64,000 nt of DNA, from NCBI GenBank assembly GCA_020853705.1, contig JADYYK010000121.1:23589-87588 (forward strand), written 5' to 3'. Position numbers and translations under genes: made by a program. Below, in pieces: positions 1 to 14,091 of this stretch; the stretch's first letter is position 1, and each line of letters opens with the position of its first letter. This DNA is from Deltaproteobacteria bacterium (lineage in GTDB: Bacteria; Myxococcota_A; Polyangia; Haliangiales; JADYYK01). The notes beneath the pieces are model-generated. The model was given only the letters and a program-made list of their open reading frames with translations, had not been told where the DNA came from and did no database searches.

Positions 1-312
1 TACGTCGCGCGCGAGAACGTGCGCAACCTGCTGTTCAAGTACCTGTGGACCATCAAGGCGAAGAAGCCGATGTCGATGGCCGAGGCCTCGATGTGCAAGC
101 TGTACTGCGCCCGCGTCACCACCGAGGCCGCCATGGAGGCGGTGCAGCTGATGGGCGGCAACGGCTACATGGCCGAGTATGGCGTCGAGCGCCTGGCCCG
201 CGACGCCAAGCTGCTGCAGATCGGCGGCGGCGCCGACGAGATCCAGCTCATCACGGTGGCCAAGGCGCTGCTCAAGCACGGCGTGCCGGGCACCCTTGGC
301 GCCGAAGTTTGA
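1..312 (+). CDS. Acyl-CoA dehydrogenase, C-terminal part (truncated by window edge)
   Basis: The reading frame is open from the first base, so the start lies upstream of the window. About 103 residues are visible and form the C-terminal helical domain of the acyl-CoA dehydrogenase family: the segment AVQLMGGNGYMAEYGVERL followed by RDAKLLQIGGGADEIQ is the family's characteristic substrate/FAD-contacting region near the C-terminus. The family oxidises acyl-CoA to 2-enoyl-CoA with FAD and passes electrons to ETF. A hydratase gene follows 36 bases downstream on the same strand, which fits a beta-oxidation or acyl-CoA degradation operon. Chain-length preference cannot be judged from this fragment. 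Confidence 0.9.
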   Translation, partial: YVARENVRNLLFKYLWTIKAKKPMSMAEASMCKLYCARVTTEAAMEAVQLMGGNGYMAEYGVERLARDAKLLQIGGGADEIQLITVAKALLKHGVPGTLGAEV

Positions 313-348
313 AGTAAAGTCCGCACCACTCAACCGGAGGCAGCAGCG

Positions 349-1181
<833 letters not shown>

Positions 1182-1185
<4 letters not shown>

Positions 1186-2015
1186 CCCAGGCCTCCTTCG
1201 CCCACGAGCTGGCGGTCGCCCGCCAGCTCGGCGAGCGCGCCGGTGCCATCCTGCTCGGCTACCACGGCAGCGGGATCGCGGTGCAGGGCAAGGCCGGCGG
1301 CGAGCCGGTCACGCAGGCCGATCTGGAGGCCTCGGCGCTCATCGTCAAGGGGCTCGCCGAGGCCTTCCCGTCCGATCACATCCTCAGCGAGGAGGCGCCC
1401 GATGATCCGGCGCGCCGCCTGGCCGCGCACCGGGTCTGGATGGTCGACCCCATGGACGGCACCAAGGACTTCGTGGCCGGCCATGACGGCTTCTCGGTCA
1501 TGATCGGCCTCTGTGTCGCCCAGCGCCCGGTGCTGGGCGTGATCTACCAGCCGCTGGGCGCGCTGACCTACTTCGCGGCGCCTGGCATCCCGGCCACCCT
1601 GGTGCGCAATGGCGTGCAGCATCGCCTCGCCGTGTCCAGCGTCGCCGACCCCGGCGCGGCGCGTCTGGTCGCGTCCAGGTCGCATCGCGACGAAAAGATC
1701 GACGCCGTGCGCGCCGCCCTGGGCACCCGCGACGAGCTCAACGTCGGCTCGGTCGGCCTCAAGCTCGGCCTCATCGCGCGCGGCGACCGCGACCTCTACG
1801 TCAACCCGTCCTCGATGTCGAGCAAGTGGGACACCTGCGCCCCCGAGGCGCTGCTGCACGCCGCCGGCGGTCGCCTGACCGATCTCCACGGCGATCCCAT
1901 TCGCTATGACGTCCCGGTGCTCAAGAACGACCGCGGCCTGCTGGCCTCCAACGGCGTGCTGCACGACACCGTGCGCGCCAAGCTGGCCGCGATCTTCCCC
2001 TCGCCCCCCGCGTGA
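1182..2015 (+). CDS. cysQ: Inositol monophosphatase-family 3'(2'),5'-bisphosphate nucleotidase
   Basis: The 277-residue protein has the metal-binding motifs of the inositol monophosphatase superfamily: SEEAP near residue 70, VDPMDGTKDF at 88-97 and WDTCAPEA near residue 207. The DGTKDF variant (Lys-Asp rather than Thr-Asn-Phe) and the WDTCAPE form are typical of CysQ-type enzymes. These hydrolyse 3'-phosphoadenosine 5'-phosphate to AMP, clearing an inhibitor of sulfur assimilation and RNA turnover. The start codon overlaps the hydratase stop (ATGA). An inositol-1-phosphatase role is less likely but cannot be excluded from sequence alone. Confidence 0.8.
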
Positions 2016-2020
2016 ACGTT

Positions 2021-2029
2021 GGCTAAGGT
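2021..2029 (+). promoter_or_regulatory. Putative -10 element (GGCTAAGGT) just before an unled start codon
   Basis: GGCTAAGGT lies immediately after the cysQ stop. The hexamer TAAGGT ends seven bases before the ATG at 2037, so a transcript started here would have almost no 5' leader. The same GGCTANNN arrangement precedes coaE, argB and xerC in this window. There is no convincing -35 box 17 bases upstream and no Shine-Dalgarno before the ATG. This is an inference from position and recurrence. Confidence 0.35.
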
Positions 2030-2036
2030 GCGGCCC

Positions 2037-3038
2037 ATGGCCCTGGCCCGCACCCTCCACCTGCTGACCATCTCCGCCTGCATCATCACAGTGTCGACCA
2101 GCGCCGGCGCCGCGCCGCCCAGGCGGGGCGGCCTGCTCGAGGGCATCAACCAGCCGTCCTGGCTGAAGAAGCCCGCGCCGTCGCCGTCGCCCGAGCCGCC
2201 CGCCTACCAGGCCACCTTCCTCGGCACCCCCGACGACGACCTGCTGGCCAGGATGTGCGACCAGCCCATCGTCAAGCTCGAGCTCGACAAGGGCACCGCC
2301 ATCAAGTTCAAGGTCACCCTGAAGAACGGCGTGCTCGCCGCGCTGCGCCCGCAGCAGACGCTGGAGCAGGCCAACGACCGCGCCGACATCGCGGCCTACT
2401 GGCTGTCACGCGCCCTCGGCCTCGGCGTCGTGCCGCCTGCCTGCGCGCGCACGGTCAACCAGACCGAGCTGATGGCCGCCGTCGCCAGCCCGACCTGGAA
2501 GACGCGCATGGCCAAGGAGGTGCGCTGGACGCCCGAGGGCAGCGTGCGCGCCAGCCTGACCTACCGCGTCCCTGGCGTCGTCGATGGTGCCCTCGAGACC
2601 TCACGCAAGGTCTGGCGCCCGCAGCTCCTGCAGGCCACGCCGCTGCCAGCCCCGCACGCCGACCTCGCCGAGGCCAGCCGCATCATGTCGTGGGACTTTC
2701 TGACCGCGAACTGGGACCGCTGGAGCGGCGACAACACCCGACGCGCCGGCAAGGCCGGCCCCTGGGTCTGGGTCGACAACGGCGCCGGCTTCGGCAAGTA
2801 CGCCGCCAAGGCGCAGAAGGCCAACGAGGCCCGCCTGCGCCAGGTCGAGCGCTTCTCGCGCAACCTGGTCACCGCGGTGCGCGGCCCCAGCGACGACGAT
2901 CTGAAGCTGATCCTCGCGCCGTCGGGCCTCGACGAGCGCGAGCTCACGGAGTTCCTGGCCAGACGCCACGTCTTCCTGCAGCACGTCGACGGGCTCATCG
3001 CCAAGCACGGCGAGGCCCAGGTCCTCGCCTTCGACTGA
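2037..3038 (+). CDS. Secreted FAM20-like kinase-fold protein (putative)
   Basis: The start is set at the ATG that opens a clean signal peptide (MALARTLHLLTISACIITV, cleavage near SAGA-AP). An upstream TTG at 2019 is in frame but would spoil the signal. The mature protein is about 305 residues. Near residue 220 it has D-x4-N-x-D-R-W with a further Asn six residues on. About 20 residues later comes VDNGAGF. This matches the catalytic DRH-like loop and metal-binding D(N/F)G motif of FAM20C/HipA-related atypical kinases. The usual nucleotide-binding Lys appears as Arg in ALRPQQ near residue 104. Function is unproven: it could be an active secreted kinase, a pseudokinase or a structural relative. 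It is the last gene of its strand block. Confidence 0.6.
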   Translation: MALARTLHLLTISACIITVSTSAGAAPPRRGGLLEGINQPSWLKKPAPSPSPEPPAYQATFLGTPDDDLLARMCDQPIVKLELDKGTAIKFKVTLKNGVLAALRPQQTLEQANDRADIAAYWLSRALGLGVVPPACARTVNQTELMAAVASPTWKTRMAKEVRWTPEGSVRASLTYRVPGVVDGALETSRKVWRPQLLQATPLPAPHADLAEASRIMSWDFLTANWDRWSGDNTRRAGKAGPWVWVDNGAGFGKYAAKAQKANEARLRQVERFSRNLVTAVRGPSDDDLKLILAPSGLDERELTEFLARRHVFLQHVDGLIAKHGEAQVLAFD

Positions 3039-3069
3039 GTCGCCAGGTCCCTTCGCCCAGCACCGACCG

Positions 3070-3112
3070 AAAAAACGAGAGGGAGTGCAACGGCCAAGAT
3101 GCACTCCCTCTC
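3070..3112 (-). terminator. Strong intrinsic terminator of the sigma factor gene
   Basis: A perfect 13-bp inverted repeat (GAGAGGGAGTGCA at 3077-3089, TGCACTCCCTCTC at 3100-3112) with a 10-base loop lies 40 bases after the sigma factor stop. On the minus strand the stem is followed, after a single G, by six T residues (3075-3070). The plus strand has no T tract after the stem, so the hairpin mainly serves the minus-strand gene, although it may slow read-through from the convergent plus-strand gene. Confidence 0.85.
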
Positions 3113-3152
3113 TGACCTCGGGTCGCGCCCCCAGGTCTTGCGATGATCTCGA

Positions 3153-4868
<1,716 letters not shown>

Positions 4869-5086
4869 GTGATAGACGCCGGCGGGCAAAAAAAGTTTGC
4901 TGCTTTCCCTTTTGGGGGTAGTACGTGGGGTCTGGGCGATCGGTTCTCTCCTCTATCGCTGTTGCCCATGACTACCTGGGCTAGCCGGTTAAAATTCCGG
5001 TACAGGGATAGATGTAAGTCGCCACCAGATCGCCGCAAGTGAGCGGCTCCGTCATGATTCCGGCACAACCTGGCAGGGTGCTGGAG
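4869..5086. other. Gap between sigma factor and methyltransferase genes
   Basis: About 218 bases, visibly less GC-rich than the neighbours, with a run of seven A residues (4888-4894). It must hold the sigma factor promoter and leader on the minus strand, but no -35/-10 pair stands out clearly enough to call. No ORF with neighbour-like codon use is present. Confidence 0.5.
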
Positions 5087-7365
<2,279 letters not shown>

Positions 7366-7369
<4 letters not shown>

Positions 7370-8262
7370 GCCGCGGCCCCCGAGCGGGCGGCCAGCGCGC
7401 GCGCCATCGGCTGCCCGAGGCGCACCATCTCGCCCTGGCGAAGCCCCGTCCACTCGATGCGCCCGCGCTGCCACACCATGACCACCGTCGACCCCAGGTT
7501 GAACGCGCCGAGCTCGCCGCCGCGCTCGATGGGGCGTGGCGCATCGTAGCGCACGCGGTAGGGCTTGCGCCGCTGGCGGTGGGTCTCCACGGCGTCGTAG
7601 GCCATCGTCATGTGGCCGACGCCGGTGGCGGCGACCATGACCAGCGCACACGCGCCCAGGGGGGTGTCGAGATAGGTCACGATGCGTTCATTGACGGTGA
7701 ACAGCCCGGCTACATGCTTCACCGCGGCCGGATTGACTGGATAAAACGCTCCCGGGAGGTGATGCCAGCCCGTGATGGTGCCCTCGGCCGGCGAGTGCAC
7801 GCGATGGTAATCCTTGGGCGAAAGGTAGATGGTGGCGAAGCGTCCGCCGGCGAAGCCCAGCGCCATGTCGTCGTCGCCGAGCAGGCCGCGCAGGCTGTAG
7901 TCACGGCCCTTGCACTGGATCATGCGGCCATCGACGACGTCCCCGAACTCGGCGACCCGACCATCGCACGGCATCACCGCGATCCCCGGCGTGGCGCTGA
8001 TGCTGCGCGCGCCCGGGACCAGGTTGCGCGTGAAAAAGTCGTTGAAGCGCGCGTACTCCGCCAGCGGACGCTCGACCTCGTCGAGGTTGGCGCCGACCTG
8101 CCGCGCGAAGCCGCGATACAGCGGCGCACGCAAGATCTTCGGCAACTTGCGCCGCGCGCCCCAGCCGATGACGTGTGACAGCGCGCCCTTCGGGGTCAAG
8201 CGCAGCACATCGATGACGAGCCGCTCGCGCAGAGCCTGGAGCTTCTCCTTCATGAGCGGCAA
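7366..8262 (-). CDS. psd: Phosphatidylserine decarboxylase proenzyme
   Basis: The 298-residue protein matches the bacterial Psd family. It has the motif DYHRVHSPAEG, containing the conserved His, and the self-cleavage site NLGSTVVMVW, where Ser258 becomes the pyruvoyl group and splits the chain into beta and alpha subunits. The enzyme decarboxylates phosphatidylserine to phosphatidylethanolamine at the inner membrane. The first half includes the conserved FNDFFTRNL and MPCDGRV segments. It is the first gene behind a well-formed sigma-70 promoter and is translationally coupled to the methyltransferase gene. The N-terminus is amphipathic rather than clearly transmembrane. Confidence 0.95.
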
Positions 8263-8292
8263 GGTCCCCTGTCGGAATGGGAAATCCCAGCC

Positions 8293-8321
8293 AGTATAGG
8301 GCGCTTGCGAGGACAGGTCAA
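8293..8321 (-). promoter_or_regulatory. Sigma-70 promoter of the psd operon
   Basis: On the minus strand TTGACC (8321-8316) and TATACT (8298-8293) are separated by exactly 17 bases. These match five of six and five of six consensus positions. The predicted transcript starts about 24-25 bases before the psd ATG. The promoter sits in the 155-base gap between glnA and psd, which otherwise shows nothing recognisable. Confidence 0.75.
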
Positions 8322-8417
8322 CGCGCGGGCGGGGTTACGCGCCGCGTTGAACCGAATTCTCAGCAGGCGCCGCCTGGCCGCTCGGAGGGCGATGGATCCG
8401 GGGCGAATCGCGACGGA

Positions 8418-9836
8418 TCAGCAGTCGTAATACAGGGCGAACTCGTGCGGGACCGGGCGCAGCCGCACCGGGTTGACCTCGTTCTCCATCTTGTACTCGA
8501 TCCAGGTGTCGATGACGTCGGCGGTGAAGACGTCGCCCTGGAGCAGGAACTCGTGGTCCTTGCGCAGCGCCATCAGCGCCTCCTCCAGCGAACCGGGCAC
8601 GCTGGGGACCTCCTTGAGCTCCTCCGGCGACATGGCGTAGATGTCCTTGTCGAGCGGCTCGCCGGGGTGGATCTTCTTCTCGATACCATCGAGCCCGGCC
8701 AGCGTCATGGCCGCGAAGCCGAGGTAGGGATTGCACGACGGATCCGGGGTGCGAAACTCGAGGCGCTTGGCCTTGGGTGACGCCGAGTACATCGGGATGC
8801 GCACCGCCGCCGAGCGGTTGCGGCTCGAGTAGGCCAGGTTGACAGGCGCCTCGAAGCCCGGCACCAGGCGACGGTAGCTGTTGGTGCCCGGGTTGGTCAG
8901 GGCACAGATGGCCTTGGCGTGCTTGAGGATGCCACCGATGTAGTACATCGCCATCTCGGACATCCCGGCGTAGCCGTTGCCGGCGAACAGCGGTCTGCCG
9001 TCCTTCCACAGCGACTGGTGGCAATGCATGCCCGAGCCGTTGTCTCCGAACAGTGGCTTGGGCATGAACGTCACGGTCTTGTTGTGGCGACGCGCGACGT
9101 TCTTGATGACGTACTTGTACCACATGAGGGAGTCGGCCATCTTCAGCAGCGAGTCGAACTTCATGTCGATCTCGCACTGGCCGCCGGTGGCGACCTCGTG
9201 GTGAGCGGCCTCGACCTCGATGCCGAGCTTCTCGATCTCGAGCACCATCTCGGTGCGCAGATCCTGGAGGGTGTCGGTCGGCGCGACCGGGAAGTAGCCG
9301 CCCTTGTAGCCCGGCTTGTAGCCCAGGTTGGGGCCCTCGTCGCGGCCCGAGTTCCAGCGCCCCTCCACCGAGTCGACCTTGTAGAAGGCCTGGTTGGCGG
9401 TCTGATCGAAGCGCACGTCGTCGAACACGAAGAACTCGGCCTCGGGACCGAAGTAGATGGTGTCGGCGATCCCGGTCGACTTGACGTAGCTCTCGACCTT
9501 CTTGGCGATGAAGCGCGGATCACGCGAGTAGGGCTCGCGCGTGATCGGATCGACCACGTTGCAGATCATGACCAGCGTGGGCTCCCGGGCGAAGGGATCG
9601 AGCCGCGCGCTGCTGGGGTCGGGGATCATCAGCATGTCGGAGGCGTTGATGGGCTGCCAGCCCCGGATCGACGAGCCGTCGAAGCCGAAGCCGTCCTCGA
9701 AGGTCGACTCGGTCAGGCGGTGCGCCGGGAAGGAGATGTGCTGCCAGATCCCAGGCAGGTCGACGAAGCGACAGTCGAGCACCTTGGCGCCGCTCTTCTC
9801 GGCGAGCTTGACGACCTCTGCTGGAGTCATGGACAT
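8418..9836 (-). CDS. glnA: Glutamine synthetase, type I
   Basis: The 472-residue length is standard for the dodecameric type I enzyme, which makes glutamine from glutamate, ammonia and ATP. Visible signatures are FDGSSIRGW near the N-terminus, [10 protein letters not shown], the [10 protein letters not shown] segment and [16 protein letters not shown]. Tyr400 in DKDIYAM is at the position of the adenylylation site (Tyr397 in enteric GlnA), so control by GlnE is plausible. The ATG at 9836 is chosen because GGGGAAG lies 4 bases before it. Much longer upstream ORFs run only through low-complexity repeat DNA. It sits directly behind the PII gene, a common nitrogen-control pairing. Confidence 0.96.
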   Translation of the reverse strand: MSMTPAEVVKLAEKSGAKVLDCRFVDLPGIWQHISFPAHRLTESTFEDGFGFDGSSIRGWQPINASDMLMIPDPSSARLDPFAREPTLVMICNVVDPITREPYSRDPRFIAKKVESYVKSTGIADTIYFGPEAEFFVFDDVRFDQTANQAFYKVDSVEGRWNSGRDEGPNLGYKPGYKGGYFPVAPTDTLQDLRTEMVLEIEKLGIEVEAAHHEVATGGQCEIDMKFDSLLKMADSLMWYKYVIKNVARRHNKTVTFMPKPLFGDNGSGMHCHQSLWKDGRPLFAGNGYAGMSEMAMYYIGGILKHAKAICALTNPGTNSYRRLVPGFEAPVNLAYSSRNRSAAVRIPMYSASPKAKRLEFRTPDPSCNPYLGFAAMTLAGLDGIEKKIHPGEPLDKDIYAMSPEELKEVPSVPGSLEEALMALRKDHEFLLQGDVFTADVIDTWIEYKMENEVNPVRLRPVPHEFALYYDC

Positions 9837-9908
9837 GCGCTTCCCCGGGGTGGGTGTTGGAGGGCGGGACGGTAGCAGGAACGGAGTCGAGCCGGAACGG
9901 AAGCGGAA

Positions 9909-10019
<111 letters not shown>

Positions 10020-10036
10020 GAGGCTGGGCCTCGAGC

Positions 10037-10411
<375 letters not shown>

Positions 10412-10464
10412 CTAGGCGTGCCACATTTCGTGTTTGTTACGCCGCCTCGCAGGCGTCCGGATTC

Positions 10465-11475
10465 TCAGGTGATACAGGCCGGGGGTCGGGTGTCCCCGGT
10501 GTCCAGCGCGCCGATCAGGTCGGCCACCCGGGCGACCCGGGTCTCGCGGCAGAACGCGGTCAACTCGGCCAGCACGCGGGCGGCGGCGCCGGGCTCGGCG
10601 AAGGACTGGGTGCCGACCTGGACACAGCTGGCGCCGGCGAGCAGGAACTCGGCGGCGTCCTCCCCGCTGGTGATGCCGCCGATGCCGCAGATGGGGATGG
10701 GCACGCGGGCGCGGTGGACCTGGTAGACCATGCGCAGCGCGACCGGCTTGATGGCGGGGCCCGACAGGCCGCCGAAGATGGTGGCGATGCGCGGGCGCCG
10801 CTTGCGCGCGTCGATGGCCATCGCCGACAGCGTGTTGATGAGGGTGATGCCGTCGGCGCCGCCATCGGCGACCGCGCGCGCCAGGGCGACCACGTCGGTG
10901 ATGTTGGGCGTCAGCTTGACCAGCAGGCGCAGCGGCGAGCCAGCCGCGTCGAGGGTGTCCTTGCAGGCGCGCACCAGCTTGCGCGCCACCGCCGGGTCGG
11001 TGCCGAACTCCAGGCCGCCGGCGTGCACGTTGGGGCACGAGATGTTCATCTCCAGGGCAGAGACCCCGCCGCCGCGCGCCGCGACCCCCTCGGCCAGGCG
11101 ACGCGCGCACTCGACATAGCCGTCGAAGTCGGTGCCGAAGAAGTTCACCCACACGCTGGAGCCGGCGCGCGTGAGGCCGGCCAGGTAGGGCAGCTTGGCG
11201 TCGAGGAAGCCGTCCACGCCGACGTTCTCGAGGCCGATCGAGTTGATCATGCCCGAGGCGGTCTCGCAGATGCGCGGGCTCGGGTTGCCGCTGCGGCGCG
11301 CGGGCGAGATCCCCTTGGTGCACAGGCCGCCCAGCGACGCGACGTCGAGCAGCCCCTCGAGCTCCTGGCCGTAGCCGAAGGTGCCCGAGGCGGTCAGGAT
11401 GGGGTTCTTGAGCGACATCCCGGCGTAGCTGACGCCGAGGTCGACCGCGGCCGGCGCGGCGCCGTCGGGGCTCAC
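10465..11475 (-). CDS. pyrD: Dihydroorotate dehydrogenase, class 1B catalytic subunit
   Basis: The GTG start overlaps the pyrK stop (GTGA), giving 336 residues with a slightly long N-terminus. Class 1 hallmarks are NPILTASGTFGYG, IGLENVGVDGF, EMNISCPNVH with the catalytic Cys147, and the FMN phosphate-binding GIGGITSGEDA followed by AGASCVQVGT. The enzyme oxidises dihydroorotate to orotate in pyrimidine synthesis. The adjacent PyrK subunit makes it a class 1B NAD-dependent heterotetramer rather than a membrane-bound class 2 enzyme. Confidence 0.94.
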   Translation of the reverse strand: MSPDGAAPAAVDLGVSYAGMSLKNPILTASGTFGYGQELEGLLDVASLGGLCTKGISPARRSGNPSPRICETASGMINSIGLENVGVDGFLDAKLPYLAGLTRAGSSVWVNFFGTDFDGYVECARRLAEGVAARGGGVSALEMNISCPNVHAGGLEFGTDPAVARKLVRACKDTLDAAGSPLRLLVKLTPNITDVVALARAVADGGADGITLINTLSAMAIDARKRRPRIATIFGGLSGPAIKPVALRMVYQVHRARVPIPICGIGGITSGEDAAEFLLAGASCVQVGTQSFAEPGAAARVLAELTAFCRETRVARVADLIGALDTGDTRPPACIT

Positions 11476-12287
11476 CACTCGACGTGCTCGGCCGGGAACA
11501 CCGGGCCGTCCTTGCACACGTAGCGATAGGGTCGCTCGGCGGCGCCGGGGGCGCCGGGGGCGGCGGCCACCGCGCAGCCCAGGCAGACGCCATAGCCGCA
11601 CGCCATCTCGCCCTCGAGCGAGACCCAGCAGGGCGCGCCGTGCTCGCGCGCCAGCGTGCGCACCGCGGCCATCATGGGGTTCGGGCCGCACACCAGCAGC
11701 GTGGGCGGCGGCGCACCGGTGGCCGCGATGGCGCGCAAGCGCGCGGCCAGCGGCTCGGTGACGCGGCCCGGTGTGCCCAGCGAGCCGTCATCGGTCGAGT
11801 AGTGCGTGCGCGTGCGCGCCTCGCAGGCGTCACGCAGGACCAGGTCGGCGACGGTGCGCGCGCCGTAGACGATCTCGCAGCGCGCGGCGTGGCCGGCCAG
11901 GGCCGCGGCGTCGGCCTGCATCAGGATGGGGGCCAGGCCCACACCACCGGCGACCAGCAGGTCGTGACGGTCGGCCGACGGCGCCGGGAAGGCGCGGCCG
12001 AGCGGCCCCAGCACGCTGAAGCGAGCCCCCGGGGCGGCGCGCTCACACAGCGCGGTGCCGCGGCCGGCCGCCTTGATGAGCACGGTGACCTCGCCGCCCG
12101 GCAGCACCGCCAGCAGCGAGAAGGCGCGCGGCAGCAGCGGGTCACGGCCCCAGTCGCCGCGCATCATCACGAACTGGCCCGGCTGCGTCCCGGCCAGCGC
12201 CTCGCAGCCCCCGAGGCGCAGCACGAAGACGTGCGGACCGAGCTCGATGCGCTCGATCAGGGTCGCGGTGAAGGCGGACGCGCTCAC
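11472..12287 (-). CDS. pyrK: Dihydroorotate dehydrogenase electron transfer subunit (PyrK)
   Basis: The 271-residue protein has the ferredoxin-reductase layout: an FAD-binding beta-barrel (LLPRAFSLLAVLPGG near residue 50), an NAD-binding half (LLVAGGVGLAPI and VCGPNPMM) and a C-terminal 2Fe-2S site formed by Cys230, Cys235, Cys238 and Cys258. It carries electrons from the PyrD FMN to NAD. It precedes and overlaps pyrD by four bases. Just upstream is a long GTG(G/C)TC repeat tract, so its leader, or its promoter if it has its own, must lie in or beyond that tract. Confidence 0.94.
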   Translation of the reverse strand: MSASAFTATLIERIELGPHVFVLRLGGCEALAGTQPGQFVMMRGDWGRDPLLPRAFSLLAVLPGGEVTVLIKAAGRGTALCERAAPGARFSVLGPLGRAFPAPSADRHDLLVAGGVGLAPILMQADAAALAGHAARCEIVYGARTVADLVLRDACEARTRTHYSTDDGSLGTPGRVTEPLAARLRAIAATGAPPPTLLVCGPNPMMAAVRTLAREHGAPCWVSLEGEMACGYGVCLGCAVAAAPGAPGAAERPYRYVCKDGPVFPAEHVEW

Positions 12288-12324
12288 GCGGGGGGAAGAT
12301 GTCCGGTCACGGCGGGAACGTCAA

Positions 12325-12394
<70 letters not shown>

Positions 12395-12395
12395 G

Positions 12396-14054
12396 TCAGC
12401 CCTGATCCTTGCGGATCTGCGACATCTGCTTCCTCAAGCGATCCAGCAACGCGTCGACGCGCGACAGCTTGTCGGCGCCTCCGTACGTCACCAGCTCCAC
12501 GATGTCGTTCCACTCGCTCTCCAGGCGCGGGCCGAAGTCGCGCTTGAAGGCGTTGTACTCGCGCGACACGGTGCGGAACTTGGACTGCACATCGGACTGC
12601 GTGAGCGCGGGCGCGCTGGGCGAGGCCTTGGGCTTGCGCTCGGGCTCGCGGCGCGGCGAGGCGGTGGGCGACGGCTTGACCGCGACCGAGGGCGACGGTG
12701 AGGGCGACGCGGTCGGCCGTGCTGACACGCTGGGCGACGGCTCGGGCGGCGCGTTGAGGTGGGTGACCACCAGCTGGCGCGGCTCCTCACCGGCGCGCGA
12801 GGCGGCGGCCTGCTTGTCACCGCGGAGCAGGAAGAACAGCACCACCGCGACCAGCGCGGCGCCCCCCGCGGCGGCCGCGACCAGCGGCATCAGGCGGCGC
12901 TTGCGCGGCGGCTCCTGCACCGTCTCGGTGATCGATGGCGAGGTCGGCTCGGGCGCGCCGGGCAGCTGCGGCACCGCGCCGGTGTCGCCGTCGGCGATCA
13001 GCGCGAACGACACCGTGTGCGCACGCGCGCCGGTGAGCTGGTTCCTGAACGGCGCCATGTCGGCCGCCTTGGCCGAGGCGACCAGCTCGCGCTCGTCGGT
13101 GATCTCGTCGGCGAACAGCTCGCGCAGGAAGGCGCCGGCGCGATCGCTGGAGAAGGTCGGGCTGCGCCGCACCAGCTTCTCCTGCAGGGCGTCGCGCAGC
13201 TCCTCACCGGTCTGGTAGCGCAGCTTGGGGTCGGTCTGCAGCGCGCGCAGCACCACGTCGTCGAGGCCGGCCAGGTCGGGGAAGCGCGCCGAGGGCGGCA
13301 CCGCGCGCCCCGCGGCCACGGTGCGCGCGATGGTGCGGTAGTCGGCGCCCTCGGGGAAGGTGAACAGCCGCTCGCCGGTCAGGAGCTCGTACAGCACCAC
13401 GCCGCAGGCGTAGATGTCGGTGCGTCGATCGATGACGCCGCCGCGCAGGAGCTGCTCGGGCGCCATGTAGCCGAACTTGCCGAAGCCGACCTTGGGGTTG
13501 GTCTCGGACACCCGCATGGCGCTCTTGGCGATGCCGAAGTCGATGACCTTGACCTCGCCTTCGTACGACACCAGCACGTTGGGCGGTGACACGTCACAGT
13601 GCACCACGTTGAGCGGACGCCCGGCGTCATCGGTGCGGCGGTGCGCATAGGCCAGGCCGTTGGCCGCCTCGCGCGCGATGAACAGCGCAATATCGATAGG
13701 GATTCTCTTCTGTTCTTCATGACAACGTGACAAGGTGCGACGCAGATCACGACCCTGCACATAGTCGATGGCCAGGAAGTACTCGCCGTCGACCATGCCG
13801 ACCTCGTAGACCGGCGCGATGTTGGCGTGGTTCAGCTTCACCGCGATCTGCGCCTCGTCGATGAAGCGCTTGATGAAGTCGCGGTCCTCGGCCAGGTGGG
13901 GCAGCACCTTCTTGATGATGCAGAGCTTCTCGAAGCCCTGGATCTCCCCGATCTTGGCCAGGAAGATCTCGCCCATGCCCCCGCGCGACAGGCGCGACAG
14001 GAGCAGGTAACGGCCAAAGACGCGGGGGAGCGTCTGCTCTGCGGCCTTCTGCAT
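12396..14054 (-). CDS. Transmembrane Ser/Thr protein kinase with non-RD catalytic loop
   Basis: The kinase domain (about 13-290) has the Gly loop LSRGGMGEIF, Lys48 in the IIKK strand, Glu67, the catalytic loop HCDVSPPNVL (Asp154, Asn159), DFG at 172-174 and APEQLL. The residue before the catalytic Asp is Cys instead of Arg, so this is a non-RD kinase, while its two neighbours are normal HRD kinases. One transmembrane helix (about 388-410) is followed by a Ser/Pro-rich extracytoplasmic tail ending in a possible helical region. The ATG at 14054 is preferred over the in-frame TTG at 14063 because that TTG lies inside the predicted -10 box. The gene diverges from an operon of secreted proteins, which are candidate partners or targets. 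Confidence 0.9.
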   Translation of the reverse strand: MQKAAEQTLPRVFGRYLLLSRLSRGGMGEIFLAKIGEIQGFEKLCIIKKVLPHLAEDRDFIKRFIDEAQIAVKLNHANIAPVYEVGMVDGEYFLAIDYVQGRDLRRTLSRCHEEQKRIPIDIALFIAREAANGLAYAHRRTDDAGRPLNVVHCDVSPPNVLVSYEGEVKVIDFGIAKSAMRVSETNPKVGFGKFGYMAPEQLLRGGVIDRRTDIYACGVVLYELLTGERLFTFPEGADYRTIARTVAAGRAVPPSARFPDLAGLDDVVLRALQTDPKLRYQTGEELRDALQEKLVRRSPTFSSDRAGAFLRELFADEITDERELVASAKAADMAPFRNQLTGARAHTVSFALIADGDTGAVPQLPGAPEPTSPSITETVQEPPRKRRLMPLVAAAAGGAALVAVVLFFLLRGDKQAAASRAGEEPRQLVVTHLNAPPEPSPSVSARPTASPSPSPSVAVKPSPTASPRREPERKPKASPSAPALTQSDVQSKFRTVSREYNAFKRDFGPRLESEWNDIVELVTYGGADKLSRVDALLDRLRKQMSQIRKDQG

Positions 14055-14062
14055 CTCGGCCA

Positions 14063-14091
14063 ATCATACGGTTGAGACGAGGATCGTTCAA
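14063..14091 (-). promoter_or_regulatory. Sigma-70 promoter of the kinase gene, overlapping the divergent gene
   Basis: On the minus strand TTGAAC (14091-14086), a 17-base spacer and TATGAT (14068-14063) form one of the best consensus promoters in the window. Transcription would start at about 14056, two bases from the kinase ATG, so the mRNA would be almost leaderless. The -35 box shares sequence with the ATG at 14091 of the divergent reading frame. Confidence 0.6.
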
